Assembly: GCF_900106015.1 (NCBI RefSeq)
Contig: NZ_LT629797.1
Coordinates: 4,340,001 to 4,404,000, forward strand
Source: Pseudomonas sihuiensis
Lineage (GTDB): Bacteria; Pseudomonadota; Gammaproteobacteria; Pseudomonadales; Pseudomonadaceae
Direction of reading: 5' to 3'
Length of the DNA stretch: 64,000 nt
Shown: one piece after another, positions 1-10,659 of the stretch
How positions within the stretch are numbered: the first letter of the stretch is position 1
Layout of the letters: every line of letters starts with the position of its first letter
The notes under the pieces: generated by a model
Seen by the model: only the letters and a program-made list of their open reading frames with translations
What the model was told of the DNA's origin: nothing
Database searches by the model: none
Translations under genes and position numbers: made by a program

Positions 1-475
1 CAGCCGAAGCTGCCGGCCATCAGGCGCGACAGGTCGTAGCCGGCGACGTTCTTCATCACCTCGCCGCCGAAGCGCAGCAGCTTGCCCTGGCCGGTGATCA
101 CGCGAGTGCCGAGCACCTGGTCGCGCACCGAACCGGCCCAGGGCCGGCGCGGGCCGGACAGCCCGGTGGCGACCATGCCGCCCAATGTGGCGCCATCGCC
201 CAGGTGCGGCGGCTCGCAGGGCAGCATCTGGTTGTTGGCTTCCAGCGCTGCCTCGATCTCGCTGAGCGGCGTCCCGGCGCGGGCGGTGAGTACCAGCTCG
301 GTGGGGTCGTAGCTGACGATCCCGCGATGCAGGCGGGTATCCAGCACTTCGCCCGTGGTGACACGACCCAGATGGGCCTTGCTGCCGCTGCCCTGGATGC
401 GCAGCGGGGTGGCACTGTTCAGCGCGTAGTTGACTTGTTCCAGCAACGCGGCGCTGGCATCGAAATCATGCGACA

Positions 476-476
<1 letters not shown>
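1..476 (-). CDS. glcE: Glycolate oxidase FAD-binding subunit GlcE (partial)
   Basis: This is the N-terminal 158 codons of GlcE, which works with GlcD and GlcF to oxidise glycolate to glyoxylate at the membrane. The translation starts MSHDFDASAALLEQ. Further on it has the FAD-binding stretch GDGATLGGMVATGLSGPAR, typical of the PCMH-type flavin fold. Its ATG shares one base with the glcD stop (TGATG), so the two are translationally coupled in a glcDE operon. The C-terminal part lies beyond the window edge. Family call is by motif and context; confidence is high. Confidence 0.93.
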
Positions 477-1975
<1,499 letters not shown>

Positions 1976-2215
1976 GGCAGGCTCAATCGTGGACGATGTT
2001 GTTATTGGCGGTCATGCTGCAGACCTTGGTCTGCATCTTTAGGCCGTCTGTATTTTTCCGTCCATCTTTGCTTGTGCTGGTATGACCAGTTTCTTTCGTC
2101 AGTCTTTCACCGCGATCCAGACAAAAGACTTATGCTTTAAGGCCTGGGCACTGGCTTCGAACGCAAGTGAATGTGCCTGCGAAAACTGGTACGACCAGTT
2201 ATTGGAGGGCTGAAA
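1976..2215. promoter_or_regulatory. glcD/glcC divergent promoter region with two GlcC operator candidates
   Basis: This 240-bp gap separates the divergent glcD and glcC starts. Two copies of TGGTNNGACCA are present: TGGTATGACCA at 2078-2088 and TGGTACGACCA at 2187-2197. The second sits in a perfect 7+3+7 palindrome (AACTGGT-ACG-ACCAGTT, 2184-2200) just upstream of the glcC ribosome binding site. TGGTNNNACCA is the established FadR-subfamily GntR operator shape, so I infer autoregulation of glcC plus control of glcDE. Confidence 0.75.
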
Positions 2216-2989
2216 ATGAATACGAATCAGGGTGCTGCACGACGCCAGGTGAGTGACGTGGTGGCCGAGCGCATCGAGCGGCTGATCGTCGACGGCGTAC
2301 TCAAGGTGGGCCAGCCACTGCCGTCGGAACGGCGCCTGTGCGAAAAGCTGGGCATCTCCCGTTCTGCGCTGCGCGAAGGCCTCAAGGTGTTGCGCGGTCG
2401 CGGCATCATCGACACCGCCCAGGGTCGCGACTCACGGGTGGCCAAGCTCAGTGGCGAGCGCGACGCCAGCCCGCTGATGCATCTGTTCAACTCGCAGCCG
2501 CGCACCCTGTATGACCTGCTGGAAGTACGCGGCCTGCTCGAAGGCGAATCGGCGCGCCTGGCGGCGCTGCGTGGCACCGAGGCGGATTTCGTCCTGCTGA
2601 CCCGACGTTACGAGGAAATGCTCGCCGCCCATGCCCAGGACAGCCCGGTCGACCCGCGCGAACACGCACGCCTCGATCATGCCTTCCACCTGGCCATCTG
2701 CGAGGCCTCGCACAATCCGGTGCTGGTGCATACCCTGCAATCGCTGACCGACCTGATGCTCAGCACCGTATTCGCCTCGGTGAACAACCTCTACCACCGC
2801 CCGGCGCAGAAGCGGCAGATCGACCGCCAGCATTCACGGCTGTATCACGCGGTAATCGAACGCCTGCCGGAACAGGCGCAGCGCGCCGCTCGCGACCATA
2901 TCAACAGCATTCGCGACAATCTGCAGGAGATCGAGCAGGAAGAGCAGCGCCTGGTGCGCGCCACCATGCGCCTTGAAGGTTGGGCCTGA
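2216..2989 (+). CDS. glcC: GntR/FadR-family transcriptional regulator GlcC
   Basis: A 257-residue FadR-type regulator, expected to activate the glycolate oxidase operon in response to glycolate. The N-terminal winged HTH (about residues 8-75) includes LPSERRLCEKLGISRSALRE. An all-helical FCD effector domain follows, with the metal-ligand-type residues D/H around EHARLDHAFHLAICEASHN. I chose ATG 2216 over an upstream ATG because GGAGG lies 7-11 bases before it and it gives the usual family N-terminus. It is divergent from glcD with FadR-type operators in the gap. No readable intrinsic terminator follows. Confidence 0.9.
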   Translation: MNTNQGAARRQVSDVVAERIERLIVDGVLKVGQPLPSERRLCEKLGISRSALREGLKVLRGRGIIDTAQGRDSRVAKLSGERDASPLMHLFNSQPRTLYDLLEVRGLLEGESARLAALRGTEADFVLLTRRYEEMLAAHAQDSPVDPREHARLDHAFHLAICEASHNPVLVHTLQSLTDLMLSTVFASVNNLYHRPAQKRQIDRQHSRLYHAVIERLPEQAQRAARDHINSIRDNLQEIEQEEQRLVRATMRLEGWA

Positions 2990-3228
2990 TAGGGTCGTGC
3001 ACCGCCCTGACACAGCAATACGGTATGCGACGAGCATGACTGTCCGCACAGAATGATGGCTTTTTAGCAGCTATTGTTGCGCCCCTTGCACAGTAGCCGG
3101 GTATTCATCCCTGCCGAAACTGCCCCTCCGCATTCCAATAAAAATCCCGCATTCAAGGGTTTACCCGTCACTGTAGGCGCCGGTCTATGGTGTATTGCCT
3201 CGTCCTCGAATTTTGGAGTATCGACGTT

Positions 3229-3850
3229 TTGAAGAAGTATCTGTCTATTTTTCTGCTCGCCTGTAGCACGCTGGTAAGCATGCCCAGCCTGGCCTGGCGC
3301 AGTTGAGCGATTCCTAAGCCATGAACATGGCCGGCCTGCAGCGTTCGCTGAGCCAGCGCATGGTCAAGAATTACCTGATGCTGGGGGCGGATGTGCGTGT
3401 CGATGCCGCTCAGCGTCAGTTGCAGGAAACCGTCGAGCACTTCGATGCCAGCCAGAAGGCCCTGGCCGGTTACGCACCCACTGCCGAGATCAAGGCTGCG
3501 CTGGCCAAGGTCGACGCCACCTGGGCTGTTCATCGCCAGCAGGTCGAAGCCAAGCCGGAATGCTCTACATGGCCAAGTCCTGGCGTGTGCCTGCGCCGGA
3601 CCTGGACGCCAAGCTGGACAAAGCCGTGAGCGATTTCGAGACCATCCTCAAGGAGCTGGAGGCCCGCGGCACGCCGAACGAGGAAATCGCCAACACCCAG
3701 CGTCGCGCCCGCGCCCACTGGGGCTTTACCCTCAAGGGCATCGACCTGCACAACACCCAGTCCTCCGTGCCCACCGTGAGCGCCGATTCGCTGTTTCGCC
3801 AGCTCAACGAGCTGACGCGTCTGTATGCGGGTTTGCAAGCGGACGAGTAA
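3229..3850 (+). pseudogene. Broken PilJ-N-type (type IV pili methyl-accepting chemotaxis N-domain) periplasmic protein
   Basis: The remnant spreads over three frames. A TTG start at 3229, with GGAG ten bases upstream, opens a signal peptide (LKKYLSIFLLACSTLVSMPS...) that hits a stop at 3304. The next piece is in another frame and has an in-frame TAA at 3315 where homologues appear to have a Glu codon, then NMAGLQRSLSQRMVKNYLML. Around 3560 the reading jumps to a third frame at MLYMAKSWRVPAPDLD and runs to 3850. The central section between the two PilJ-N helical repeats is missing. PilJ-N domains are nitrate/nitrite-sensor-like four-helix bundles in type IV pilus receptors and small periplasmic proteins. 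Three separate lesions make a sequencing error unlikely. The start and family are inferred. Confidence 0.75.
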
Positions 3851-3916
3851 GGATTGCACCACCCTCCACCCGCCTTTGCGCTATAACGAAGCGCAAGGCG
3901 GGCAGAGGTGGTGGAC

Positions 3917-4888
3917 ATGAGCGCAGCAACTGATCAGGCGGTGTACAAGACCTTGCTGGAGTCCACCAAGGCGATCCCCTGGAAGATCGACTGGAAGACC
4001 ATGACCTTCGCCTATATCGGCCCGCAGATCGAGAGCCTGCTGGGCTGGTCACAGGCCAGTTGGGTCAGCGCCGAGGACTGGGCGACGCGCATGCACCCGG
4101 ACGACCGCGAAAAGGTGGTGCAATTCTGCATCTCGCAGTCGCAGAACGGCGTCGATCATGAGGCCGACTACCGCGCGCTGACCGCCGCTGGCGACTACGT
4201 GTGGATTCGCGACGTGGTGCATGTGGTGCGCGACGATAACGGCGAGGTAGACGCGCTGATCGGCTTCATGTTCGACATCAGCGAGCGCAAGAAGACCGAG
4301 GAACAGCTGCTGACCCTGCAGAAGCAGCTGGAGGAGTACTCCTACAAGGACGGCCTCACCGGTGTGGCCAACCGGCGCATGTTCGACATGGTGCTGGCCA
4401 CCGAATGGGCCAACGCCCAGCGTAGTCAGCAGCCGTTATCACTGATCCTGCTGGATATCGACCATTTCAAGCAGTACAACGACCATTACGGCCACGTTCA
4501 GGGCGATGATTGCCTGAAGAGCGTCGGTCAGGCGCTGAGCCGCGCGGTCAAAAGGCCGCGGGATTTCGTCGGCCGCTTCGGTGGCGAGGAGTTCGTGCTG
4601 GTGCTGCCGGAGACCGATGAGGCCGCCGCCCGGCACATTGCCGAACGCTGCCGCCAGCAGGTGCGTCAGCAGCGCATCGCGCACGCGCGCTCCGCCGTGT
4701 CGTCGCTGCTCACCATCAGCCTCGGCGTGGGCACCATCGTGCCGGGCGCCCACGACCGTTCGCAGGACTTCCTCAGCGCCGTCGACAAGCTGCTCTACCA
4801 GGCCAAGCAACGCGGTCGTGACCGCCTGGAGGTGGCCAGAGCGCCTGCTCGCCCGGGTCTGGACGAAGCCGCAGATGTCCAGGCCTGA
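3917..4888 (+). CDS. PAS domain-containing diguanylate cyclase
   Basis: A 323-residue cytoplasmic protein without membrane segments. An N-terminal PAS_3/PAC sensor (about residues 20-125) contains IGPQIESLLGWSQASW and the PAC signature GFMFDISERKKTEEQL. A short coiled linker leads into a GGDEF domain starting near YKDGLTGVANRR. The active-site loop is GGEEF at 222-226, and an intact inhibitory site RPRD lies at 213-216, five residues upstream. This predicts active c-di-GMP synthesis with product inhibition. ATG 3917 is preferred over GTG 3908 because GAGG lies eight bases before it. It follows the broken PilJ-N gene closely. The signal sensed is unknown. Confidence 0.9.
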   Translation: MSAATDQAVYKTLLESTKAIPWKIDWKTMTFAYIGPQIESLLGWSQASWVSAEDWATRMHPDDREKVVQFCISQSQNGVDHEADYRALTAAGDYVWIRDVVHVVRDDNGEVDALIGFMFDISERKKTEEQLLTLQKQLEEYSYKDGLTGVANRRMFDMVLATEWANAQRSQQPLSLILLDIDHFKQYNDHYGHVQGDDCLKSVGQALSRAVKRPRDFVGRFGGEEFVLVLPETDEAAARHIAERCRQQVRQQRIAHARSAVSSLLTISLGVGTIVPGAHDRSQDFLSAVDKLLYQAKQRGRDRLEVARAPARPGLDEAADVQA

Positions 4889-5333
4889 GCAATCGTTGAC
4901 CCGTCTCGGCTGCTGATCGATAGCCCGAGGGCATGTGCCTGAGAGCCTCCGCGCCAGCAGAGCGCATGGCCGCGCAACCACAGCCACTGCATCAATACCG
5001 GGGCGCACACCGCGTCGTGATCGTTCAGGCCAGCGTCCGGCTACCGGTTTTTTGCACCATACCGCGCGCATCAAACACACATGGAATTTTCCCATAGCGT
5101 CCGTGGGCTTTTGCCCAATCCGCACCATGTCGCTTGGCCGATTTCCTGGTTCAGTCTGCAAGGCATTGCAACTTACTTTGCTTCAAGCGTGCGTATCCGA
5201 GGACAAATAGATATGTTGTCACTTATCATACGTCCTACAACTGCGCAGGTGGTTGTGCATCCCGGCTTTGCCGCCGGGCCTCATTCATTGTCCCGATGGC
5301 GCCTTGCCCGCCATTTACTGACAGGAGAACGCC
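4889..5333. other. Intergenic region upstream of the semialdehyde dehydrogenase
   Basis: No convincing gene is seen in these 445 bases; the open frames here lack family signatures. Near its end, GTTGT at 5215-5219 and ACAAC at 5237-5241 form an imperfect dyad around CACTTATCATACGTCCT. That is a possible operator or promoter element for the downstream dehydrogenase, since sugar-acid genes are often under GntR-type control. This is only a suggestion. AGGAG at 5323-5327 is the ribosome binding site for the gene at 5334. Confidence 0.35.
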
Positions 5334-6917
5334 ATGCTGAGTCTGACTGGCCACAATTACATCGGCGGTGAGCGCCGCGCTGCCGGCACCGTGGAGCACA
5401 AAAGCCTCGACGCCAGCAGCGGTGAAGCGCTGCCGTACACTTTCATCCAGGCCACGCCGGAAGAAGTCGACGCGGCCGCCCAGGCTGCTGCCGCCGCTTA
5501 CCCGACCTACCGCAATCTGTCGGTTGTGCGTCGTGCCGAGTTCCTCGAGGCCATCGCCGACGAAATCGACGCCCTCGGTGATGACTTCGTCGCCCTGGTC
5601 TGCCGCGAAACCGCACTGCCGGCTGCCCGTATCCAGGGCGAGCGTAGTCGTACAAGTGGCCAGATGCGTCTGTTCGCCAAGGTGCTGCGTCGTGGTGACT
5701 TCTACGGTGCACGGATCGACCGCGCCCTGCCGGATCGCCAGCCGCTGCCGCGCCCGGATCTGCGTCAGTACCAGATCGGCGTCGGTCCGGTCGCCGTGTT
5801 CGGTGCCAGCAACTTCCCGCTGGCCTTCTCCACCGCGGGTGGCGATACCGCCTCGGCTCTGGCTGCCGGTTGCCCGGTGGTGTTCAAGGCGCACAGCGGC
5901 CACATGGCCACTGCCGAGTGCGTGGCTGACGCAGTGATTCGCGCCGCCGAGAAAACCGGCATGCCCAAGGGCGTGTTCAACATGATCTTCGGCGGTGGCG
6001 TCGGCGAGATTCTGGTCAAGCACCCGGCCATCCAGGCTGTCGGCTTCACCGGTTCGCTGAAAGGCGGTCGCGCCCTGTGCGACATGGCCGCTGCCCGTCC
6101 GCAGCCGATCCCGGTATTCGCCGAGATGTCCAGCGTCAACCCGGTGATCGTCCTGCCGGGCGCCCTGCAAGCGCGTGGCGTCACCGTGGCCAAGGAGCTG
6201 GCGGGTTCCGTAGTGCTGGGCTGCGGCCAGTTCTGTACCAATCCTGGCCTGATCATCGGCATTCGCAGCGCCGAGTTCAGCGAGTTCGTCGCCGGTCTGG
6301 CCGATGCCATCGGCGCGCAACCGGCGCAGACCATGCTCAACGCCGGCACCCTGCGCAGCTACGCCAACGGTGTGGCGCAGCTCAAAGGCCATGCAAAAGT
6401 CAGCCACCTGGCAGGCAACGAGCAGGCCGGCAACCAGGCGCAGCCGCAGCTATTCAAGGCTGACGTGAGCATGCTGCTCGAAGGCGACCACCTGCTGCAG
6501 GAGGAAGTCTTCGGCCCGACCAGCATCGTCGTCGAAGTCGCCGACAGCGCCGAGCTGACCCGCGCGCTGCAAAGCATGCACGGCCAACTGACCGCCACCC
6601 TGATCGCCGAGCGTGAAGACCTCAGCGCCTTCCGCGACCTGCTGCCGTTGCTGGAAGTCAAAGCCGGCCGCGTGCTGCTCAATGGTTACCCGACTGGCGT
6701 GGAAGTCTGCGACTCCATGGTGCATGGCGGCCCGTACCCGGCGACTTCCGACGCCCGCGGCACTTCGGTCGGCACCCTGGCGATCCACCGTTTCCTGCGT
6801 CCGGTGTGCTACCAGAACTACCCGGACGAGGTCCTGCCCGAAGCGCTGCAGAACGCCAACCCGCTGGGCATCCAGCGTCTGGTCGACGGCGTGCACAGCC
6901 GTGACGCGTTGAACTGA
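5334..6917 (+). CDS. Alpha-ketoglutaric semialdehyde (2,5-dioxovalerate) dehydrogenase
   Basis: A 527-residue aldehyde dehydrogenase that would oxidise 2,5-dioxopentanoate to 2-oxoglutarate, the last step of non-phosphorylative aldaric/pentose acid or hydroxyproline catabolism. The KGSADH subgroup is indicated by VGPVAVFGASNFPLAFSTAG, the catalytic base in FAEMSSVNP (E264) and the nucleophile in GQFCTNPG (C301), which differ from classical ALDH motifs. Length is typical for the subgroup. It has a good ribosome binding site (AGGAG) and is followed by a strong bidirectional hairpin, so it is a single-gene unit. No dehydratase or transporter for the pathway is next to it, so the physiological substrate is inferred from the family. 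Confidence 0.9.
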   Translation: MLSLTGHNYIGGERRAAGTVEHKSLDASSGEALPYTFIQATPEEVDAAAQAAAAAYPTYRNLSVVRRAEFLEAIADEIDALGDDFVALVCRETALPAARIQGERSRTSGQMRLFAKVLRRGDFYGARIDRALPDRQPLPRPDLRQYQIGVGPVAVFGASNFPLAFSTAGGDTASALAAGCPVVFKAHSGHMATAECVADAVIRAAEKTGMPKGVFNMIFGGGVGEILVKHPAIQAVGFTGSLKGGRALCDMAAARPQPIPVFAEMSSVNPVIVLPGALQARGVTVAKELAGSVVLGCGQFCTNPGLIIGIRSAEFSEFVAGLADAIGAQPAQTMLNAGTLRSYANGVAQLKGHAKVSHLAGNEQAGNQAQPQLFKADVSMLLEGDHLLQEEVFGPTSIVVEVADSAELTRALQSMHGQLTATLIAEREDLSAFRDLLPLLEVKAGRVLLNGYPTGVEVCDSMVHGGPYPATSDARGTSVGTLAIHRFLRPVCYQNYPDEVLPEALQNANPLGIQRLVDGVHSRDALN

Positions 6918-6930
6918 TCCGAGCGCTGTA

Positions 6931-6970
6931 ACGAAAAATGCCGCACCCTTCAAGGTGCGGCATTTTTCGT
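6931..6970. terminator. Bidirectional rho-independent terminator
   Basis: A perfect 17-bp stem (6931-6947 with 6954-6970) around loop CTTCAA. The GC core GCCGCACC is flanked by an A tract on one side and a T tract on the other. It ends the transcript of the gene stopping at 6917. Confidence 0.93.
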
Positions 6971-7197
6971 TCAGGCGATTGGAGTCTTACTTGGCGACTG
7001 TCTGGGTTTTCTCCACCGCTAGGATGATCACCATCTCGCCAGACCTTAATCCTCAGGCATCACGCCCCCGCAACATGGCAGGCAATCAACAGTGCTTGGC
7101 ACGCAAGCAAACGTTCTTTCGTCCTTCTTTTGCTCTAATTCTGTCAGAGCACCTATACACAAGCCCAAGATCAACCCTGAAAGAGATAAATATAAAA

Positions 7198-9291
7198 ATG
7201 AAACTCTTGATGCCGCTTTCCTTGCTTTGCTTAGCCACGCTCGCCCACGCGGCCCCCCCCGGCAACATCGACGCCAACCGTCTGCTCAATGCCAATCAGG
7301 ACGCTGCAAACTGGCTTGCTCACGGTCGCACCTATGACGAGCAGCGTTTCAGTCCTCTGACTCGCATCAACGACCAGAACGTCGCCAGCCTAGGCTTGGC
7401 CTGGACGCAAAAGCTCGACATTGACCGCGGCACCGAGGCTACCCCAATCGTGGTCGACGGGGTGATGTATACCACCGGCGCCTTCAGCATCGTCTACGCC
7501 TTCGACGCTGCCACCGGCAAACCGCTGTGGAAGTACGACCCCAAGATCCCCATGGAAAAACTCAGCCAGGGCTGCTGCGACGTGGTCAACCGCGGCGTGG
7601 CTGTGTGGCAGGGTAAGGTCTATGTAGGTAGCTTCGATGGCCGCCTGATCGCCCTCGACGCCGGCACCGGCAAGGAGGTCTGGAGTGTTGACACCGTCCT
7701 GGATCCCAGCAAAAGCTACACCATCACCGGTGCCCCTCGTATCGTCAAAGGTAAGGTGCTGATCGGCAACGGTGGCGCCGAGTTTGGCGTGCGTGGATAT
7801 GTCACCGCCTACGACGCCGACACCGGCAAACAAGCCTGGCGCTTCTTTACCGTGCCCGGCGACCCCGCACTGCCCCCTGAAAACGAAGCTATGGCCAAGG
7901 CCATGAAAACCTGGAAGGGCAGCGGCTGGGTCAAGTGGGGTGGTGGTGGCACTGTCTGGGACTCGATGTCCTATGATCCCGAGCTAGATCTGCTCTACAT
8001 TGGAACTGGCAACGGCTCGCCTTGGAATTACCAGTTCCGCAGTCAGGGTGAAGGTGACAACCTGTACCTGTCCTCGATTGTCGCGTTGCGCCCCGAAACC
8101 GGCGAATACGTATGGCACTTTCAGGTGACCCCGGGCGACCGCTGGGACTTCACCGCCACCCAGCAGATCATCTTGGCCGACATCCAGATTGCCGGCAAAA
8201 CCCGGAAGGTGCTGATGCAGGCCCCTAAGAACGGTTTTTTCTACGTGATCGACCGTACCAACGGTGAGTTCATCTCGGGCAATAACTTTGTGCAGGTGAA
8301 TTGGGCTAGCGGCCTTGACCCCAAGACAGGACGCCCAATCCTCACTGAGCAGTCCGACTACTCCAAAGCCCCCAAGGTAGTGCAGCCGAGTTTTCTCGGG
8401 GGGCATAGCTGGCACCCAATGTCGTTCAATCCCCAGACCGGCTATGTGTACATCCCAGCTCAGGAAACCATGGCCGAACTCAAGGCCGCCGACCAGCCGC
8501 TTTTCTTGCCGACCAAGTCGGTCGTGAACTTCGGCTTGGACGTTCCCGATCTGCCGGAAGATCCGAAAATTCTCAGTCAGATTCGTAGCGCTTGGCGTGG
8601 TCACCTGATCGCCTGGGATCCAATCAAGCAGAAGGCTGCCTGGATCCATGACTATGTCGAATCGGGCAATGGCGGCACCCTGAGTACCGCAGGCAACCTG
8701 GTTTTTCAGGGCACCTCCGATGGTCGCGTGATGGCTTTCAGTGCCGATAAGGGTGAGCAACTGTGGGAGCATCGCGCCAACTCCGGGGTGCTCGGCGGGC
8801 CGGTCACCTACGAAGTCAAGGGTGAGCAGTATGTGGCGTTCATGGCCGGCTGGGGCGGGATCATGCCGCTGATCGCAGGTCCGTTGACCGACAAGGGTAA
8901 GGTGCAACCTGAGTCACGTGTTTTAGTGTTCAAGCTCGGCGCTAAAGGTGAGTTGCCGCCGCCGCGCAAGGCTCCGGTACTTCCCCCGCACGTGCCAGCC
9001 TTGACGGCTTCGGTGGATGAAATCGCTCAGGGACGCACCCTGTTTAACGGTATGTGTGGTGCCTGCCACGGCCTCAACGCGGCCAGTGGGGGAGTTATCC
9101 CGGATCTACGCTACCTGAGCGCCGACAAGCACCAAGCTTTCGTCGGTATCGTCAGCGGCGCGTTCATGAACAAGGGCATGCCGAGCTTCGCAGGGGTGCT
9201 GGACATGCCGCAGATGCAATTGATTCATCAATACATCATTAAGCGCAGTCTCGATCTACGCGCTGCCACCGAAGCCGCCGTTGCGCACTAA
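7198..9291 (+). CDS. PQQ-dependent quinohemoprotein alcohol dehydrogenase (type II)
   Basis: A 697-residue periplasmic enzyme oxidising alcohols to aldehydes, passing electrons from PQQ through a C-terminal heme c. A signal peptide (MKLLMPLSLLCLATLAHA) is followed by an eight-bladed beta-propeller with repeated W-motifs such as LDAGTGKEVW. The adjacent cysteines C126-C127 in QGCCDVVNRG are the vicinal disulfide next to PQQ. The C-terminal domain (about residues 600-690) carries heme motif CGACH (C620, C623, H624) and the likely axial Met in NKGMPSFAG. ATG 7198 is chosen because it begins the signal peptide. The next gene is 89 bp downstream, beyond a hairpin, and a PqqU-like receptor follows. 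No pqq biosynthesis genes are in the window. The substrate cannot be read from sequence. Confidence 0.92.
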   Translation: MKLLMPLSLLCLATLAHAAPPGNIDANRLLNANQDAANWLAHGRTYDEQRFSPLTRINDQNVASLGLAWTQKLDIDRGTEATPIVVDGVMYTTGAFSIVYAFDAATGKPLWKYDPKIPMEKLSQGCCDVVNRGVAVWQGKVYVGSFDGRLIALDAGTGKEVWSVDTVLDPSKSYTITGAPRIVKGKVLIGNGGAEFGVRGYVTAYDADTGKQAWRFFTVPGDPALPPENEAMAKAMKTWKGSGWVKWGGGGTVWDSMSYDPELDLLYIGTGNGSPWNYQFRSQGEGDNLYLSSIVALRPETGEYVWHFQVTPGDRWDFTATQQIILADIQIAGKTRKVLMQAPKNGFFYVIDRTNGEFISGNNFVQVNWASGLDPKTGRPILTEQSDYSKAPKVVQPSFLGGHSWHPMSFNPQTGYVYIPAQETMAELKAADQPLFLPTKSVVNFGLDVPDLPEDPKILSQIRSAWRGHLIAWDPIKQKAAWIHDYVESGNGGTLSTAGNLVFQGTSDGRVMAFSADKGEQLWEHRANSGVLGGPVTYEVKGEQYVAFMAGWGGIMPLIAGPLTDKGKVQPESRVLVFKLGAKGELPPPRKAPVLPPHVPALTASVDEIAQGRTLFNGMCGACHGLNAASGGVIPDLRYLSADKHQAFVGIVSGAFMNKGMPSFAGVLDMPQMQLIHQYIIKRSLDLRAATEAAVAH

Positions 9292-9304
9292 CCCATCCCC
9301 TAGA

Positions 9305-9330
9305 CCCGCTCGCAAATCCTTGCGAGCGGG
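9305..9330 (+). terminator. Intercistronic hairpin after the quinohemoprotein gene
   Basis: A perfect 10-bp stem, CCCGCTCGCA paired with TGCGAGCGGG, around loop AATCCT. No T tract follows, so it is more likely a weak terminator, processing point or mRNA 3'-end stabiliser than a full terminator. It lies between the dehydrogenase stop and the start of the barrel protein. Confidence 0.5.
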
Positions 9331-9380
9331 CAAGCCTCAAACCGTTCCAATAACAATTAACTGGTAGAAAGGTGAACCCC

Positions 9381-10247
9381 ATGAAAACGCTTTTGCACAA
9401 AAGTGGCGCCTTGCTGTGCTCGCTGATCCTTGCGTTATGCGCTACCCCTGCGCTTGCTGATGTCAAGCCTGACTCTGGCGACTACGCTGCATTGCCTGCC
9501 GGCACCGACCTAGCCTTGCTGTACCAGCAGAACCCGCGCATCGACCGCCTTTACAGTGGCGGCAAGCGCGTTGCCGACAATATGGATCTGGATTTGACTG
9601 TTGAGGTTTTGCGTCTGGTGCATTTTACAGAGTTCTTCAATACCGGCCTGATTTGGGATCCACAGATTGTGATTCCTTATGGCCATCAGGAAATCGGTGT
9701 CAACGGGCAGAAAAACAAGGGCATCGGCGACATCACTTTTGGCGCTACTGTATGGACTCTGGCCGACATGGAGCGCAACCGCCACCTAGGCTGGTCGCTG
9801 TTCATCACTGCGCCCACCGGCGACGATAAGAACCAGGGCTTTGCTCTGAGCAACAACCGCTGGGCAGCGGATTTCCAGGTGGGCTACGTGCATGGCTTCA
9901 ATGAGCGCTGGACGTGGGATGTGATTGCCGAAACCGAGTTCTATCAGGAACAGCGGGATACCGGCGCTCGCCGCGAACCGCTGATGCAGTTGCACAACCA
10001 TCTGCGTTACAACTTCACCCCGGCCACCTCGCTGGCGCTGTCATACCGCCACAACTGGGGCTCGCGCGAGACCTTGGATGGGCAGACTCTGCAAACTAGC
10101 CATAACAACGGAACAATAGGGCTGTCGGCCACGACGATGCTTGGCAAACAATGGCAACTGATGGGGCAGTACTGGCGGGATGTGGAGGTGCGTTCTGGGC
10201 CGATGGTCGACCATTCGCTGCAGTTCCGTCTGGCGTATATCTACTAG
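9381..10247 (+). CDS. Outer-membrane beta-barrel protein (MetA-pathway/phenol-degradation-type transporter family)
   Basis: A 288-residue exported protein. The signal peptide MKTLLHKSGALLCSLILALC...ALA is followed by alternating hydrophobic/polar strands ending in the aromatic-terminated LQFRLAYIY expected for a barrel inserted by BAM. The overall pattern resembles PF13557-type putative outer-membrane channels found beside aromatic or alcohol catabolic genes. ATG 9381 is preferred because AGAAAGG lies eight bases before it; a GTG nine bases upstream is an alternative. It lies directly downstream of the PQQ dehydrogenase, so a role in substrate entry to the periplasm is inferred, not shown. 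Confidence 0.72.
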   Translation: MKTLLHKSGALLCSLILALCATPALADVKPDSGDYAALPAGTDLALLYQQNPRIDRLYSGGKRVADNMDLDLTVEVLRLVHFTEFFNTGLIWDPQIVIPYGHQEIGVNGQKNKGIGDITFGATVWTLADMERNRHLGWSLFITAPTGDDKNQGFALSNNRWAADFQVGYVHGFNERWTWDVIAETEFYQEQRDTGARREPLMQLHNHLRYNFTPATSLALSYRHNWGSRETLDGQTLQTSHNNGTIGLSATTMLGKQWQLMGQYWRDVEVRSGPMVDHSLQFRLAYIY

Positions 10248-10659
10248 TTGAGAGGCGACTCGGAGGGCTTGAGCCGTCGGTTAGCGCGAGTGGGATAAGA
10301 CAGTGCCAGCAACACCGGCTTGCGGAGTGCCTAGCTCCATAGGCATACACTCTCGTTGAGCCTATGGAGCTTACTCAGTCGGCTGCGCTGTAGCGTCGCT
10401 ATTTTTGTGATGGGGCCTCTGTCATCCAAGTCCTCACGTTCATACCCAGTCTCAGGCCTTTGGCGATGCAGTTTTTATTGATCAGATTGAAGGCGTTGGG
10501 AGGGGGGAAGTTGGCTTGGTATGTACCGTCTTCCGGGATGGATAGCCATAGGCGTTCGTTGACCTGGTGCACCAAGACAGCGACTGCTCTGCCGCGAGGA
10601 AATCATCGGCTGCATCTAACTAGGGATACAAATAAGTTGAAATTGACTAAGGACTGCTC
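10248..10659. other. Intergenic region with an 11-bp inverted repeat
   Basis: A 412-base gap with visibly lower GC than neighbouring coding DNA. An 11-bp inverted repeat AGCTCCATAGG (10333-10343) / CCTATGGAGCT (10361-10371), with a 17-base loop, could be a terminator for the barrel gene, although no T tract follows, or an operator. An open frame from 10460 runs into the receptor gene but shows no recognisable protein. No other structure is apparent. Confidence 0.4.

Noticed and set aside
4439..5161. Long minus-strand frame across the diguanylate cyclase and following gap
   Set aside because: It is antisense to a well-supported GGDEF gene and has no protein features of its own.
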